Assembly: GCA_964057225.1 (NCBI GenBank)
Contig: OZ059899.1
Location: forward strand, 2,046,001 to 2,110,000
Direction: 5' to 3'
Origin: Auanema rhodensis
Lineage: Eukaryota > Nematoda > Chromadorea > Rhabditida > Rhabditidae
DNA length: 64,000 bases
How positions within the stretch are numbered: position 1 is the stretch's first letter; each line of letters starts with the position of its first letter. Positions 10,531 through 24,219 of the stretch are shown here, in pieces. Position numbers and translations under genes: made by a program. The notes below the pieces were generated by a model. That model was not told the DNA's origin. It saw nothing but the letters and a program-made list of their open reading frames with translations, and made no database searches.

Positions 10531-13500
10531 TGTCAAAATGTTTTTGGAAGCAATGTTGAGTGTACATGGAAACTCAACATACACTAATGCATCATTTTTC
10601 AAACGATCATAACTAATTTTTGTATCAAGCGTTTCTCAACGTAGTATAGTGCATTCGATGCGGATTTTTAAGCTGCGTCGATCTGTGTTATCAGATTTGC
10701 GCTAGCTTAAAAATGCACCGAGATATCAACTGATATAAGTTCACACTTATATCCTCGATTTTCACCCTGAAGAATTAATTTTTTCGTTGAATAACATTGT
10801 CCATCGTCTTTGCCTTGAAAAATGGAATCTTAAAACATCTACTTTTTGCTAAATTATTTTGAAATTTTTCGAAAAAATTTTTGTCAAAATGTTTTTGGAA
10901 GCAATGTTGAGTGTACATGGAAACTCAACATACACTAATGCATCATTTTTCAAACAATCATAACTAATTTGTGTATCAAGCGTTTCTCAATGTAGTATAG
11001 TGCATTCGATGCGGATTTTTAAGCTGCGTCGATCTGTGTTATCAGATTTGCGCTAGCTTAAAAATGCACCGAGATATCAACTGATATAAGTTCACACTTA
11101 TATCCTCGATTTTCACCCTGAAGAATTGATTTTTTTGTTGAATAACATTGTCCATCGTCTTTGCCTTGAAAAATGAAATCTAAAAACATCTACTTTTTGC
11201 TAAATTATTTTGAAATTTTTCGAAAAAATTTTTGTCAAAATGTTTTTGGAAGCAATGTTAAGTGTACATGGAAACTCAACATACACTAATGCATCATTTT
11301 TCAAACGATCATAACTAATTTTTGTATTGAGCGTTTCTCAATGTAGTATAGTGCATTCGATGCGGATTTTTAAGCTGCGTCGATCTGTGTTATCAGATTT
11401 GCGCTAGCTTACAAATGCACCGAGATATCAACTGATATAAGTTCACACTTATATCCTCGATTTTCACCCTGAAGAATTAATTTTTTCGTTGAATAACATT
11501 GTCCATCGTCTTTGCCTTGAAAAATGAAATCTAAAAACATTTACTTTTTGCTAAATTATTTTGAAATTTTTCGAAAAAATTTTTGTCAAAATGTTTTTGG
11601 AAGCAATGTTGAGTGTACATGGAAACTCAACATACACTAATGCATCATTTTTCAAACAATCATAACTAATTTGTGTATCAAGCGTGTCTCAATGTAGTAT
11701 AGTGCATTCGATGCGGATTTTTAAGCTGCGTCGATCTGTGTTATCAGATTTGCGCTAGCTTAAAAATGCACCGAGATATCAACTGATATAAGTTCACACT
11801 TATATCCTCGATTTTCACCCTGAAGAATTGATTTTTTCGTTGAATAACATTGTCCATCGTCTTTGCCTTGAAAAATGAAATCTAAAAACATCTACTTTTT
11901 GCTAAATTATTTTGAAATTTTTCGAAAAAATTTTTGTCAAAATGTTTTTGGAAGCAATGTTAAGTGTACATGGAAACTCAACATACACTAATGCATCATT
12001 TTTCAAACGATCATAACTAATTTTTGTATTGAGCGTTTCTCAATGTAGTATAGTGCATTCGATGCGGATTTTTAAGCTGCGTCGATCTGTGTTATCAGAT
12101 TTGCGCTAGCTTACAAATGCACCGAGATATCAACTGATATAAGTTCACACTTATATCCTCGATTTTCACCCTGAAGAATTAATTTTTTCGTTGAATAACA
12201 TTGTCCATCGTCTTTGCCTTGAAAAATGAAATCTAAAAACATTTACTTTTTGCTAAATTATTTTGAAATTTTTCGAAAAAATTTTTGTCAAAATGTTTTT
12301 GGAAGCAATGTTGAGTGTACATGGAAACTCAACATACACTAATGCATCATTTTTCAAACAATCATAACTAATTTGTGTATTAAGCGTTTCTCAATGTAGT
12401 ATAGTGCATTCGATGCGGATTTTTAAGCTGCGTCGATCTGTGTGATCAGATTTGCGCTAGCTTAAAAATGCACCGAGATATCAACTGATATAAGTTCACA
12501 CTTATATCCTCGATTTTCACCCTGAAGAATTGATTTTTTCGTTGAATAACATTGTCTATCGTCTTTGCCTTGAAAAATGGAATCTAAAAACATCTACTTT
12601 TTGCTAAATTATTTTGAAATTTTTCGAAAAAATTTTTGTCAAAATGTTTTTGGAAGCAATGTTGAGTGTACATGGAAACTCAACATACACTAATGCATCA
12701 TTTTTCAAACAATCATAACTAATTTGTGTATTAAGCGTTTCTCAATGTAGTATAGTGCATTCGATGCGGATTTTTAAGCTGCGTCGATCTGTGTTATCAG
12801 ATTTGCGCTAGCTTAAAAATGCACCGAGATATCAACTGATATAAGTTCACACTTATATCCTCGATTTTCACCCTGAAGAATTGATTTTTTCGTTGAATAA
12901 CATTGTCTATCGTCTTTGCCTTGAAAAATGGAATCTAAAAACATCTACTTTTTGCTAAATTATTTTGAAATTTTTCGAAAAAATTTTTGTCAAAATGTTT
13001 TTGGAAGCAATGTTGAGTGTACATGGAAACTCAACATACACTAATGCATCATTTTTCAAACAATCATAACTAATTTGTGTATCAAGCGTTTCTCAATGTA
13101 GTATAGTGCATTCGATGCGGATTTTTAAGCTGCGTCGATCTGTGTTATCAGATTTGCGCTAGCTTAAAAATGCACCGAGATATCAACTGATATAAGTTCA
13201 CACTTATATCCTCGATTTTCACCCTGAAGAATTGATTTTTTCGTTGAATAACATTGTCCATCGTCTTTGCCTTGAAAAATGAAATCTAAAAACATCTACT
13301 TTTTGCTAAATTATTTTGAAATTTTTCGAAAAAATTTTTGTCAAAATGTTTTTGGAAGCAATGTTAAGTGTACATGGAAACTCAACATACACTAATGCAT
13401 CATTTTTCAAACGATCATAACTAATTTTTGTATTGAGCGTTTCTCAATGTAGTATAGTGCATTCGATGCGGATTTTTAAGCTGCGTCGATCTGTGTTATC

Positions 13501-14742
13501 AGATTTGCGCTAGCTTAAAAATGCACCGAGATATCAACTGATATAAGTTCACACTTATATCCTCGATTTTCACCCTGAAGAATTAATTTTTTCGTTGAAT
13601 AACATTGTCCATCGTCTTTGCCTTGAAAAATGAAATCTAAAAACATTTACTTTTTGCTAAATTATTTTGAAATTTTTCGAAAAAATTTTTGTCAAAATGT
13701 TTTTGGAAGCAATGTTGAGTGTACATGGAAACTCAACATACACTAATGCATCATTTTTCAAACAATCATAACTAATTTGTGTATCAAGCGTGTCTCAATG
13801 TAGTATAGTGCATTCGATGCGGATTTTTAAGCTGCGTCGATCTGTGTTATCAGATTTGCGCTAGCTTAAAAATGCACCGAGATATCAACTGATATAAGTT
13901 CACACTTATATCCTCAATTTTCACCCTGAAGAATTGATTTTTTCGTTGAATAACATTGTCCATCGTCTTTGCCTTGAAAAATGAAATCTAAAAACATCTA
14001 CTTTTTGCTAAATTATTTTGAAATTTTTCGAAAAAATTTTTGTCAAAATGTTTTTGGAAGCAATGTTAAGTGTACATGGAAACTCAACATACACTAATGC
14101 ATCATTTTTCAAACGATCATAACTAATTTTTGTATTGAGCGTTTCTCAATGTAGTATAGTGCATTCGATGCGGATTTTTAAGCTGCGTCGATCTGTGTTA
14201 TCAGATTTGCGCTAGCTTACAAATGCACCGAGATATCAACTGATATAAGTTCACACTTATATCCTCGATTTTCACCCTGAAGAATTAATTTTTTCGTTGA
14301 ATAACATTGTCCATCGTCTTTGCCTTGAAAAATGAAATCTAAAAACATTTACTTTTTGCTAAATTATTTTGAAATTTTTCGAAAAAATTTTTGTCAAAAT
14401 GTTTTTGGAAGCAATGTTGAGTGTACATGGAAACTCAACATACACTAATGCATCATTTTTCAAACAATCATAACTAATTTGTGTATTAAGCGTTTCTCAA
14501 TGTAGTATAGTGCATTCGATGCGGATTTTTAAGCTGCGTCGATCTGTGTTATCAGATTTGCGCTAGCTTAAAAATGCACCGAGATATCAACTGATATAAG
14601 TTCACACTTATATCCTCGATTTTCACCCTGAAGAATTAATTTTTTCGTTGAATAACATTGTCCATCGTCTTTGCCTTGAAAAATGGAATCTTAAAACATC
14701 TACTTTTTGCTAAATTATTTTGAAATTTTTCGAAAAAATTTT

Positions 14743-16848
14743 TGTCAAAATGTTTTTGGAAGCAATGTTGAGTGTACATGGAAACTCAACATACACTAAT
14801 GCATCATTTTTCAAACAATCATAACTAATTTGTGTATCAAGCGTTTCTCAATGTAGTATAGTGCATTCGATGCGGATTTTTAAGCTGCGTCGATCTGTGT
14901 TATCAGATTTGCGCTAGCTTAAAAATGCACCGAGATATCAACTGATATAAGTTCACACTTATATCCTCGATTTTCACCCTGAAGAATTGATTTTTTCGTT
15001 GAATAACATTGTCCATCGTCTTTGCTTTGAAAAATGAAATCTAAAAACATCTACTTTTTGCTAAATTATTTTGAAATTTTTCGAAAAAATTTTTGTCAAA
15101 ATGTTTTTGGAAGCAATGTTGAGTGTACATGGAAACTCAACATACACTAATGCATCATTTTTCAAACAATCATAACTAATTTGTGTATCAAGCGTTTCTC
15201 AATGTAGTATAGTGCATTCGATGCGGATTTTTAAGCTGCGTCGATCTGTGTTATCAGATTTGCGCTAGCTTAAAAATGCACCGAGATATCAACTGATATA
15301 AGTTCACACTTATATCCTCGATTTTCACCCTGAAGAATTAATTTTTTCGTTGAATAACATTGTCCATCGTCTTTGCCTTGAAAAATGGAATCTTAAAACA
15401 TCTACTTTTTGCTAAATTATTTTGAAATTTTTCGAAAAAATTTTTGTCAAAATGTTTTTGGAAGCAATGTTGAGTGTACATGGAAACTCAACATACACTA
15501 ATGCATCATTTTTCAAACAATCATAACTAATTTGTGTATCAAGCGTTTCTCAATGTAGTATAGTGCATTCGATGCGGATTTTTAAGCTGCGTCGATCTGT
15601 GTTATCAGATTTGCGCCAGCTTAAAAATGCACCGAGATATCAACTGATATAAGTTCACACTTATATCCTCGATTTTCACCCTGAAGAATTAATTTTTTCG
15701 TTGAATAACATTGTTCATCGTCTTTGCCTTGAAAAATGGAATCTTAAAACATCTACTTTTTGCTAAATTATTTTGAAATTTTTCGAAAAAATTTTTGTCA
15801 AAATGTTTTTGGAAGCAATGTTGAGTGTACATGGAAACTCAACATACACTAATGCATTATTTTTCAAACAATCATAACTAATTTGTGTATCAAGCGTTTC
15901 TCAATGTAGTATAGTGCATTCGATGCGGATTTTTAAGCTGCGTCGATCTGTGTTATCAGATTTGCGCTAGCTTAAAAATGCACCGAGATATCAACTGATA
16001 TAAGTTCACACTTATATCCTCGATTTTCACCCTGAAGAATTGATTTTTTCGTTGAATAACATTGTCCATCGTCTTTGCTTTGAAAAATGAAATCTAAAAA
16101 CATCTACTTTTCGCTAAATTATTTTGAAATTTTTCGAAAAAATTTTTGTCAAAATGTTTTTGGAAGCAATGTTGAGTGTACATGGAAACTCAACATACAC
16201 TAATGCATCATTTTTCAAACGATCATAACTAATTTTTGTATCAAGCGTTTCTCAACGTAGTATAGTGCATTCGATGCGGATTTTTAAGCTGCGTCGATCT
16301 GTGTTATCAGATTTGCGCTAGCTTAAAAATGCACCGAGATATCAACTGATATAAGTTCACACTTATATCCTCGATTTTCACCCTGAAGAATTAATTTTTT
16401 CGTTGAATAACATTGTCCATCGTCTTTGCCTTGAAAAATGGAATCTTAAAACATCTACTTTTTGCTAAATTATTTTGAAATTTTTCGAAAAAATTTTTGT
16501 CAAAATGTTTTTGGAAGCAATGTTGAGTGTACATGGAAACTCAACATACACTAATGCATCATTTTTCAAACAATCATAACTAATTTGTGTATCAAGCGTT
16601 TCTCAATGTAGTATAGTGCATTCGATGCGGATTTTTAAGCTGCGTCGATCTGTGTTATCAGATTTGCGCTAGCTTAAAAATGCACCGAGATATCAACTGA
16701 TATAAGTTCACACTTATATCCTCGATTTTCACCCTGAAGAATTGATTTTTTCGTTGAATAACATTGTCCATCGTCTTTGCTTTGAAAAATGAAATCTAAA
16801 AACATCTACTTTTTGCTAAATTATTTTGAAATTTTTCGAAAAAATTTT
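14743..16848 (+). repeat. Six-monomer block D2 C C D2 AC D2, second copy
   Basis: Monomers 43-48 repeat the block at 8425-10530. Private changes since duplication include GCGCCAGC and GTTCATC in monomer 45 and GCATTAT and CTTTTCGCT in monomer 46. These single-base differences give a rough sense of the age of the duplication compared with the near-perfect 2457-bp repeat in domain II. Confidence 0.75.
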
Positions 16849-17550
16849 TGTCAAAATGTTTTTGGAAGCAATGTTGAGTGTACATGGAAACTCAACATAC
16901 ACTAATGCATCATTTTTCAAACGATCATAACTAATTTTTGTATCAAGCGTTTCTCAACGTAGTATAGTGCATTCGATGCGGATTTTTAAGCTGCGTCGAT
17001 CTGTGTTATCAGATTTGCGCTAGCTTAAAAATGCACCGAGATATCAACTGATATAAGTTCACACTTATATCCTCGATTTTCACCCTGAAGAATTGATTTT
17101 TTCGTTGAATAACATTGTCTATCGTCTTTGCCTTGAAAAATGGAATCTAAAAACATCTACTTTTTGCTAAATTATTTTGAAATTTTTCGAAAAAATTTTT
17201 GTCAAAATGTTTTTGGAAGCAATGTTGAGTGTACATGGAAACTCAACATACACTAATGCATCATTTTTCAAACAATCATAACTAATTTGTGTATTAAGCG
17301 TTTCTCAATGTAGTATAGTGCATTCGATGCGGATTTTTAAGCTGCGTCGATCTGTGTTATCAGATTTGCGCTAGCTTAAAAATGCACCGAGATATCAACT
17401 GATATAAGTTCACACTTATATCCTCGATTTTCACCCTGAAGAATTGATTTTTTCGTTGAATAACATTGTCTATCGTCTTTGCCTTGAAAAATAAAATCTA
17501 AAAACATCTACTTTTTGCTAAATTATTTTGAAATTTTTCGAAAAAATTTT

Positions 17551-17901
17551 TGTCAAAATGTTTTTGGAAGCAATGTTGAGTGTACATGGAAACTCAACAT
17601 ACACTAATGCATCATTTTTCAAACAATCATAACTAATTTGTGTATCAAGCGTTTCTCAATGTAGTATAGTGCATTCGATGCGGATTTTTAAGCTGCGTCG
17701 ATCTGTGTTATCAGATTTGCGCTAGCTTAAAAATGCACCGAGATATCAACTGATATAAGTTCACACTTATTTCCTCGATTTTCACCCTGAAGAAATAATT
17801 TTTTCGTTGAATAACATTGTCCATCGTCTTTGCCTTGAAAAAAGGAATCTAAAAACATCTACTTTTTGCTAAATTATTTTGAAATTTTTTGAAAAAATTT
17901 T
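17551..17901 (+). repeat. Divergent monomer 51
   Basis: This copy has several private changes: T at position 221 (TTATTTCC), which damages dyad 3; GAAATAATT around 245; a T for C at 340 (TTTTTTGAAAAA), which breaks the terminal palindrome; and A293 (AAAAGGA), a marker otherwise found in domain II from 32332 on. The following monomer 52 also has a private TTTTTGTAAGC. It may be an older copy that escaped homogenisation, or an import from a domain II-like array. Confidence 0.65.
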
Positions 17902-19656
17902 TGTCAAAATGTTTTTGTAAGCAATGTTGAGTGTACATGGAAACTCAACATACACTAATGCATCATTTTTCAAACAATCATAACTAATTTGTGTATCAAG
18001 CGTTTCTCAATGTAGTATAGTGCATTCGATGCGGATTTTTAAGCTGCGTCGATCTGTGTTATCAGATTTGCGCTAGCTTAAAAATGCACCGAGATATCAA
18101 CTGATATAAGTTCACACTTATATCCTCGATTTTCACCCTGAAGAATTGATTTTTTCGTTGAATAACATTGTCCATCGTCTTTGCCTTGAAAAATGAAATC
18201 TAAAAACATCTACTTTTTGCTAAATTATTTTGAAATTTTTCGAAAAAATTTTTGTCAAAATGTTTTTGGAAGCAATGTTAAGTGTACATGGAAACTCAAC
18301 ATACACTAATGCATCATTTTTCAAACGATCATAACTAATTTTTGTATTGAGCGTTTCTCAATGTAGTATAGTGCATTCGATGCGGATTTTTAAGCTGCGT
18401 CGATCTGTGTTATCAGATTTGCGCTAGCTTACAAATGCACCGAGATATCAACTGATATAAGTTCACACTTATATCCTCGATTTTCACCCTGAAGAATTAA
18501 TTTTTTCGTTGAATAACATTGTCCATCGTCTTTGCCTTGAAAAATGAAATCTAAAAACATTTACTTTTTGCTAAATTATTTTGAAATTTTTCGAAAAAAT
18601 TTTTGTCAAAATGTTTTTGGAAGCAATGTTGAGTGTACATGGAAACTCAACATACACTAATGCATCATTTTTCAAACAATCATAACTAATTTGTGTATCA
18701 AGCGTGTCTCAATGTAGTATAGTGCATTCGATGCGGATTTTTAAGCTGCGTCGATCTGTGTTATCAGATTTGCGCTAGCTTAAAAATGCACCGAGATATC
18801 AACTGATATAAGTTCACACTTATATCCTCGATTTTCACCCTGAAGAATTGATTTTTTCGTTGAATAACATTGTCCATCGTCTTTGCCTTGAAAAATGAAA
18901 TCTAAAAACATCTACTTTTTGCTAAATTATTTTGAAATTTTTCGAAAAAATTTTTGTCAAAATGTTTTTGGAAGCAATGTTAAGTGTACATGGAAACTCA
19001 ACATACACTAATGCATCATTTTTCAAACGATCATAACTAATTTTTGTATTGAGCGTTTCTCAATGTAGTATAGTGCATTCGATGCGGATTTTTAAGCTGC
19101 GTCGATCTGTGTTATCAGATTTGCGCTAGCTTACAAATGCACCGAGATATCAACTGATATAAGTTCACACTTATATCCTCGATTTTCACCCTGAAGAATT
19201 AATTTTTTCGTTGAATAACATTGTCCATCGTCTTTGCCTTGAAAAATGAAATCTAAAAACATTTACTTTTTGCTAAATTATTTTGAAATTTTTCGAAAAA
19301 ATTTTTGTCAAAATGTTTTTGGAAGCAATGTTGAGTGTACATGGAAACTCAACATACACTAATGCATCATTTTTCAAACGATCATAACTAATTTTTGTAT
19401 CAAGCGTTTCTCAACGTAGTATAGTGCATTCGATGCGGATTTTTAAGCTGCGTCGATCTGTGTTATCAGATTTGCGCTAGCTTAAAAATGCACCGAGATA
19501 TCAACTGATATAAGTTCACACTTATATCCTCGATTTTCACCCTGAAGAATTGATTTTTTCGTTGAATAACATTGTCTATCGTCTTTGCCTTGAAAAATGG
19601 AATCTAAAAACATCTACTTTTTGCTAAATTATTTTGAAATTTTTCGAAAAAATTTT

Positions 19657-20007
19657 TGTCAAAATGTTTTTGGAAGCAATGTTGAGTGTACATGGAAACT
19701 CAACATACACTAATGCATCATTTTTCAAACAATCATAACTAATTTGTGTATTAAGCGTTTCTCAATGTAGTATAGTGCATTCGATTCGAATTTTTAAGCT
19801 GCGTCAATCTGTGTTATCAGATTTGCGCTAGCTTAAAAATGCACCGAGATATCAACTGATATAAGTTCACACTTATATCCTCGATTTTCACCCTGAAGAA
19901 TTGATTTTTTCGTTGAATAACATTGTCCATCGTCTTTGCCTTGAAAAATGAAATCTAAAAACATCTACTTTTTGCTAAATTATTTTGAAATTTTTCGAAA
20001 AAATTTT
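19657..20007 (+). repeat. Divergent monomer 57
   Basis: The left part is type B (A75, G90, T96), but the copy has private GATTCGAATTT near 19783-19793 and GTCAATCTG near 19804, so it loses two of the CpGs normally present in the dyad-2 block. The right part is D-like (C272, A295). It is a hybrid with added point changes. Confidence 0.6.
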
Positions 20008-22464
20008 TGTCAAAATGTTTTTGGAAGCAATGTTAAGTGTACATGGAAACTCAACATACACTAATGCATCATTTTTCAAACGATCATAACTAATTTTTGT
20101 ATTGAGCGTTTCTCAATGTAGTATAGTGCATTCGATGCGGATTTTTAAGCTGCGTCGATCTGTGTTATCAGATTTGCGCTAGCTTAAAAATGCACCGAGA
20201 TATCAACTGATATAAGTTCACACTTATATCCTCGATTTTCACCCTGAAGAATTAATTTTTTCGTTGAATAACATTGTCCATCGTCTTTGCCTTGAAAAAT
20301 GAAATCTAAAAACATTTACTTTTTGCTAAATTATTTTGAAATTTTTCGAAAAAATTTTTGTCAAAATGTTTTTGGAAGCAATGTTGAGTGTACATGGAAA
20401 CTCAACATACACTAATGCATCATTTTTCAAACGATCATAACTAATTTTTGTATTGAGCGTTTCTCAATGTAGTATAGTGCATTCGATGCGGATTTTTAAG
20501 CTGCGTCGATCTGTGTTATCAGATTTGCGCTAGCTTAAAAATGCACCGAGATATCAACTGATATAAGTTCACACTTATATCCTCGATTTTCACCCTGAAG
20601 AATTAATTTTTTCGTTGAATAACATTGTCCATCGTCTTTGCCTTGAAAAATGAAATCTAAAAACATTTACTTTTTGCTAAATTATTTTGAAATTTTTCGA
20701 AAAAATTTTTGTCAAAATGTTTTTGGAAGCAATGTTGAGTGTACATGGAAACTCAACATACACTAATGCATCATTTTTCAAACGATCATAACTAATTTTT
20801 GTATTAAGCGTTTCTCAACGTAGTATAGTGCATTCGATGCGGATTTTTAAGCTGCGTCGATCTGTGTTATCAGATTTGCGCTAGCTTAAAAATGCACCGA
20901 GATATCAACTGATATAAGTTCACACTTATATCCTCGATTTTCACCCTGAAGAATTGATTTTTTCGTTGAATAACATTGTCCATCGTCTTTGCTTTGAAAA
21001 ATGAAATCTAAAAACATCTACTTTTTGCTAAATTATTTTGAAATTTTTCGAAAAAATTTTTGTCAAAATGTTTTTGGAAGCAATGTTGAGTGTACATGGA
21101 AACTCAACATACACTAATGCATCATTTTTCAAACAATCATAACTAATTTGTGTATTAAGCGTTTCTCAATGTAGTATAGTGCATTCGATGCGGATTTTTA
21201 AGCTGCGTCGATCTGTGTGATCAGATTTGCGCTAGCTTAAAAATGCACCGAGATATCAACTGATATAAGTTCACACTTATATCCTCGATTTTCACCCTGA
21301 AGAATTGATTTTTTCGTTGAATAACATTGTCTATCGTCTTTGCCTTGAAAAATGGAATCTAAAAACATCTACTTTTTGCTAAATTATTTTGAAATTTTTC
21401 GAAAAAATTTTTGTCAAAATGTTTTTGGAAGCAATGTTGAGTGTACATGGAAACTCAACATACACTAATGCATCATTTTTCAAACAATCATAACTAATTT
21501 GTGTATTAAGCGTTTCTCAATGTAGTATAGTGCATTCGATGCGGATTTTCAAGCTGCGTCGATCTGTGTTATCAGATTTGCGCTAGCTTAAAAATGCACC
21601 GAGATATCAACTGATATAAGTTCACACTTATATCCTCGATTTTCACCCTGAAGAATTGATTTTTTCGTTGAATAACATTGTCTATCGTCTTTGCCTTGAA
21701 AAATGGAATCTAAAAACATCTACTTTTTGCTAAATTATTTTGAAATTTTTCGAAAAAATTTTTGTCAAAATGTTTTTGGAAGCAATGTTGAGTGTACATG
21801 GAAACTCAACATACACTAATGCATCATTTTTCAAACAATCATAACTAATTTGTGTATTAAGCGTTTCTCAATGTAGTATAGTGCATTCGATGCGGATTTT
21901 TAAGCTGCGTCGATCTGTGTTATCAGATTTGCGCTAGCTTAAAAATGCACCGAGATATCAACTGATATAAGTTCACACTTATATCCTCGATTTTCACCCT
22001 GAAGAATTGATTTTTTCGTTGAATAACATTGTCTATCGTCTTTGCCTTGAAAAATGGAATCTAAAAACATCTACTTTTTGCTAAATTATTTTGAAATTTT
22101 TCGAAAAAATTTTTGTCAAAATGTTTTTGGAAGCAATGTTGAGTGTACATGGAAACTCAACATACACTAATGCATCATTTTTCAAACAATCATAACTAAT
22201 TTGTGTATCAAGCGTTTCTCAATGTAGTATAGTGCATTCGATGCGGATTTTTAAGCTGCGTCGATCTGTGTTATCAGATTTGCGCTAGCTTAAAAATGCA
22301 CCGAGATATCAACTGATATAAGTTCACACTTATATCCTCGATTTTCACCCTGAAGAATTGATTTTTTCGTTGAATAACATTGTCCATCGTCTTTGCCTTG
22401 AAAAATGAAATCTAAAAACATCTACTTTTTGCTAAATTATTTTGAAATTTTTCGAAAAAATTTT
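20008..22464 (+). repeat. Seven-monomer block E' E'g X B* B B D
   Basis: Monomers 58-64. E' is E without C180; E'g is E' with G28; X has G75, T96, C110, T284 and A295; B* carries G159 (GTGTGATC). A shortened version follows directly at 22465-24219 (monomers 65-69: E' E'g X/B* B D), missing two monomers. Comparing the two shows how the block lost copies, with monomer 67 as the fusion point. Confidence 0.75.
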
Positions 22465-24219
22465 TGTCAAAATGTTTTTGGAAGCAATGTTAAGTGTACA
22501 TGGAAACTCAACATACACTAATGCATCATTTTTCAAACGATCATAACTAATTTTTGTATTGAGCGTTTCTCAATGTAGTATAGTGCATTCGATGCGGATT
22601 TTTAAGCTGCGTCGATCTGTGTTATCAGATTTGCGCTAGCTTAAAAATGCACCGAGATATCAACTGATATAAGTTCACACTTATATCCTCGATTTTCACC
22701 CTGAAGAATTAATTTTTTCGTTGAATAACATTGTCCATCGTCTTTGCCTTGAAAAATGAAATCTAAAAACATTTACTTTTTGCTAAATTATTTTGAAATT
22801 TTTCGAAAAAATTTTTGTCAAAATGTTTTTGGAAGCAATGTTGAGTGTACATGGAAACTCAACATACACTAATGCATCATTTTTCAAACGATCATAACTA
22901 ATTTTTGTATTGAGCGTTTCTCAATGTAGTATAGTGCATTCGATGCGGATTTTTAAGCTGCGTCGATCTGTGTTATCAGATTTGCGCTAGCTTAAAAATG
23001 CACCGAGATATCAACTGATATAAGTTCACACTTATATCCTCGATTTTCACCCTGAAGAATTAATTTTTTCGTTGAATAACATTGTCCATCGTCTTTGCCT
23101 TGAAAAATGAAATCTAAAAACATTTACTTTTTGCTAAATTATTTTGAAATTTTTCGAAAAAATTTTTGTCAAAATGTTTTTGGAAGCAATGTTGAGTGTA
23201 CATGGAAACTCAACATACACTAATGCATCATTTTTCAAACGATCATAACTAATTTTTGTATTAAGCGTTTCTCAACGTAGTATAGTGCATTCGATGCGGA
23301 TTTTTAAGCTGCGTCGATCTGTGTGATCAGATTTGCGCTAGCTTAAAAATGCACCGAGATATCAACTGATATAAGTTCACACTTATATCCTCGATTTTCA
23401 CCCTGAAGAATTGATTTTTTCGTTGAATAACATTGTCTATCGTCTTTGCCTTGAAAAATGGAATCTAAAAACATCTACTTTTTGCTAAATTATTTTGAAA
23501 TTTTTCGAAAAAATTTTTGTCAAAATGTTTTTGGAAGCAATGTTGAGTGTACATGGAAACTCAACATACACTAATGCATCATTTTTCAAACAATCATAAC
23601 TAATTTGTGTATTAAGCGTTTCTCAATGTAGTATAGTGCATTCGATGCGGATTTTTAAGCTGCGTCGATCTGTGTTATCAGATTTGCGCTAGCTTAAAAA
23701 TGCACCGAGATATCAACTGATATAAGTTCACACTTATATCCTCGATTTTCACCCTGAAGAATTGATTTTTTCGTTGAATAACATTGTCTATCGTCTTTGC
23801 CTTGAAAAATGGAATCTAAAAACATCTACTTTTTGCTAAATTATTTTGAAATTTTTCGAAAAAATTTTTGTCAAAATGTTTTTGGAAGCAATGTTGAGTG
23901 TACATGGAAACTCAACATACACTAATGCATCATTTTTCAAACAATCATAACTAATTTGTGTATCAAGCGTTTCTCAATGTAGTATAGTGCATTCGATGCG
24001 GATTTTTAAGCTGCGTCGATCTGTGTTATCAGATTTGCGCTAGCTTAAAAATGCACCGAGATATCAACTGATATAAGTTCACACTTATATCCTCGATTTT
24101 CACCCTGAAGAATTGATTTTTTCGTTGAATAACATTGTCCATCGTCTTTGCCTTGAAAAATGAAATCTAAAAACATCTACTTTTTGCTAAATTATTTTGA
24201 AATTTTTCGAAAAAATTTT
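22465..24219 (+). repeat. Shortened five-monomer version of the 58-64 block
   Basis: Monomers 65-69 read E' E'g X/B* B D, against E' E'g X B* B B D in the preceding block. Two monomers are missing: X and B* have been replaced by a single hybrid, and one of two B copies is gone. Everything stays in perfect 351-bp register, as expected for exchange between paired monomers. Confidence 0.75.
23167..23517 (+). repeat. Hybrid monomer 67 (X left, B* right): loss-type junction
   Basis: Left of the junction it matches monomer 60: G75, T90, T96, C110. Right of it, it matches monomer 61: G159 (GTGTGATC), G247, T272, G295. Monomers 60 and 61 are neighbours in the preceding block, so joining the left of one to the right of the next removes exactly one monomer. 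The switch lies between about 23276 (position 110) and 23325 (position 159), a 49-bp interval covering the left arm of dyad 2. Confidence 0.75.
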
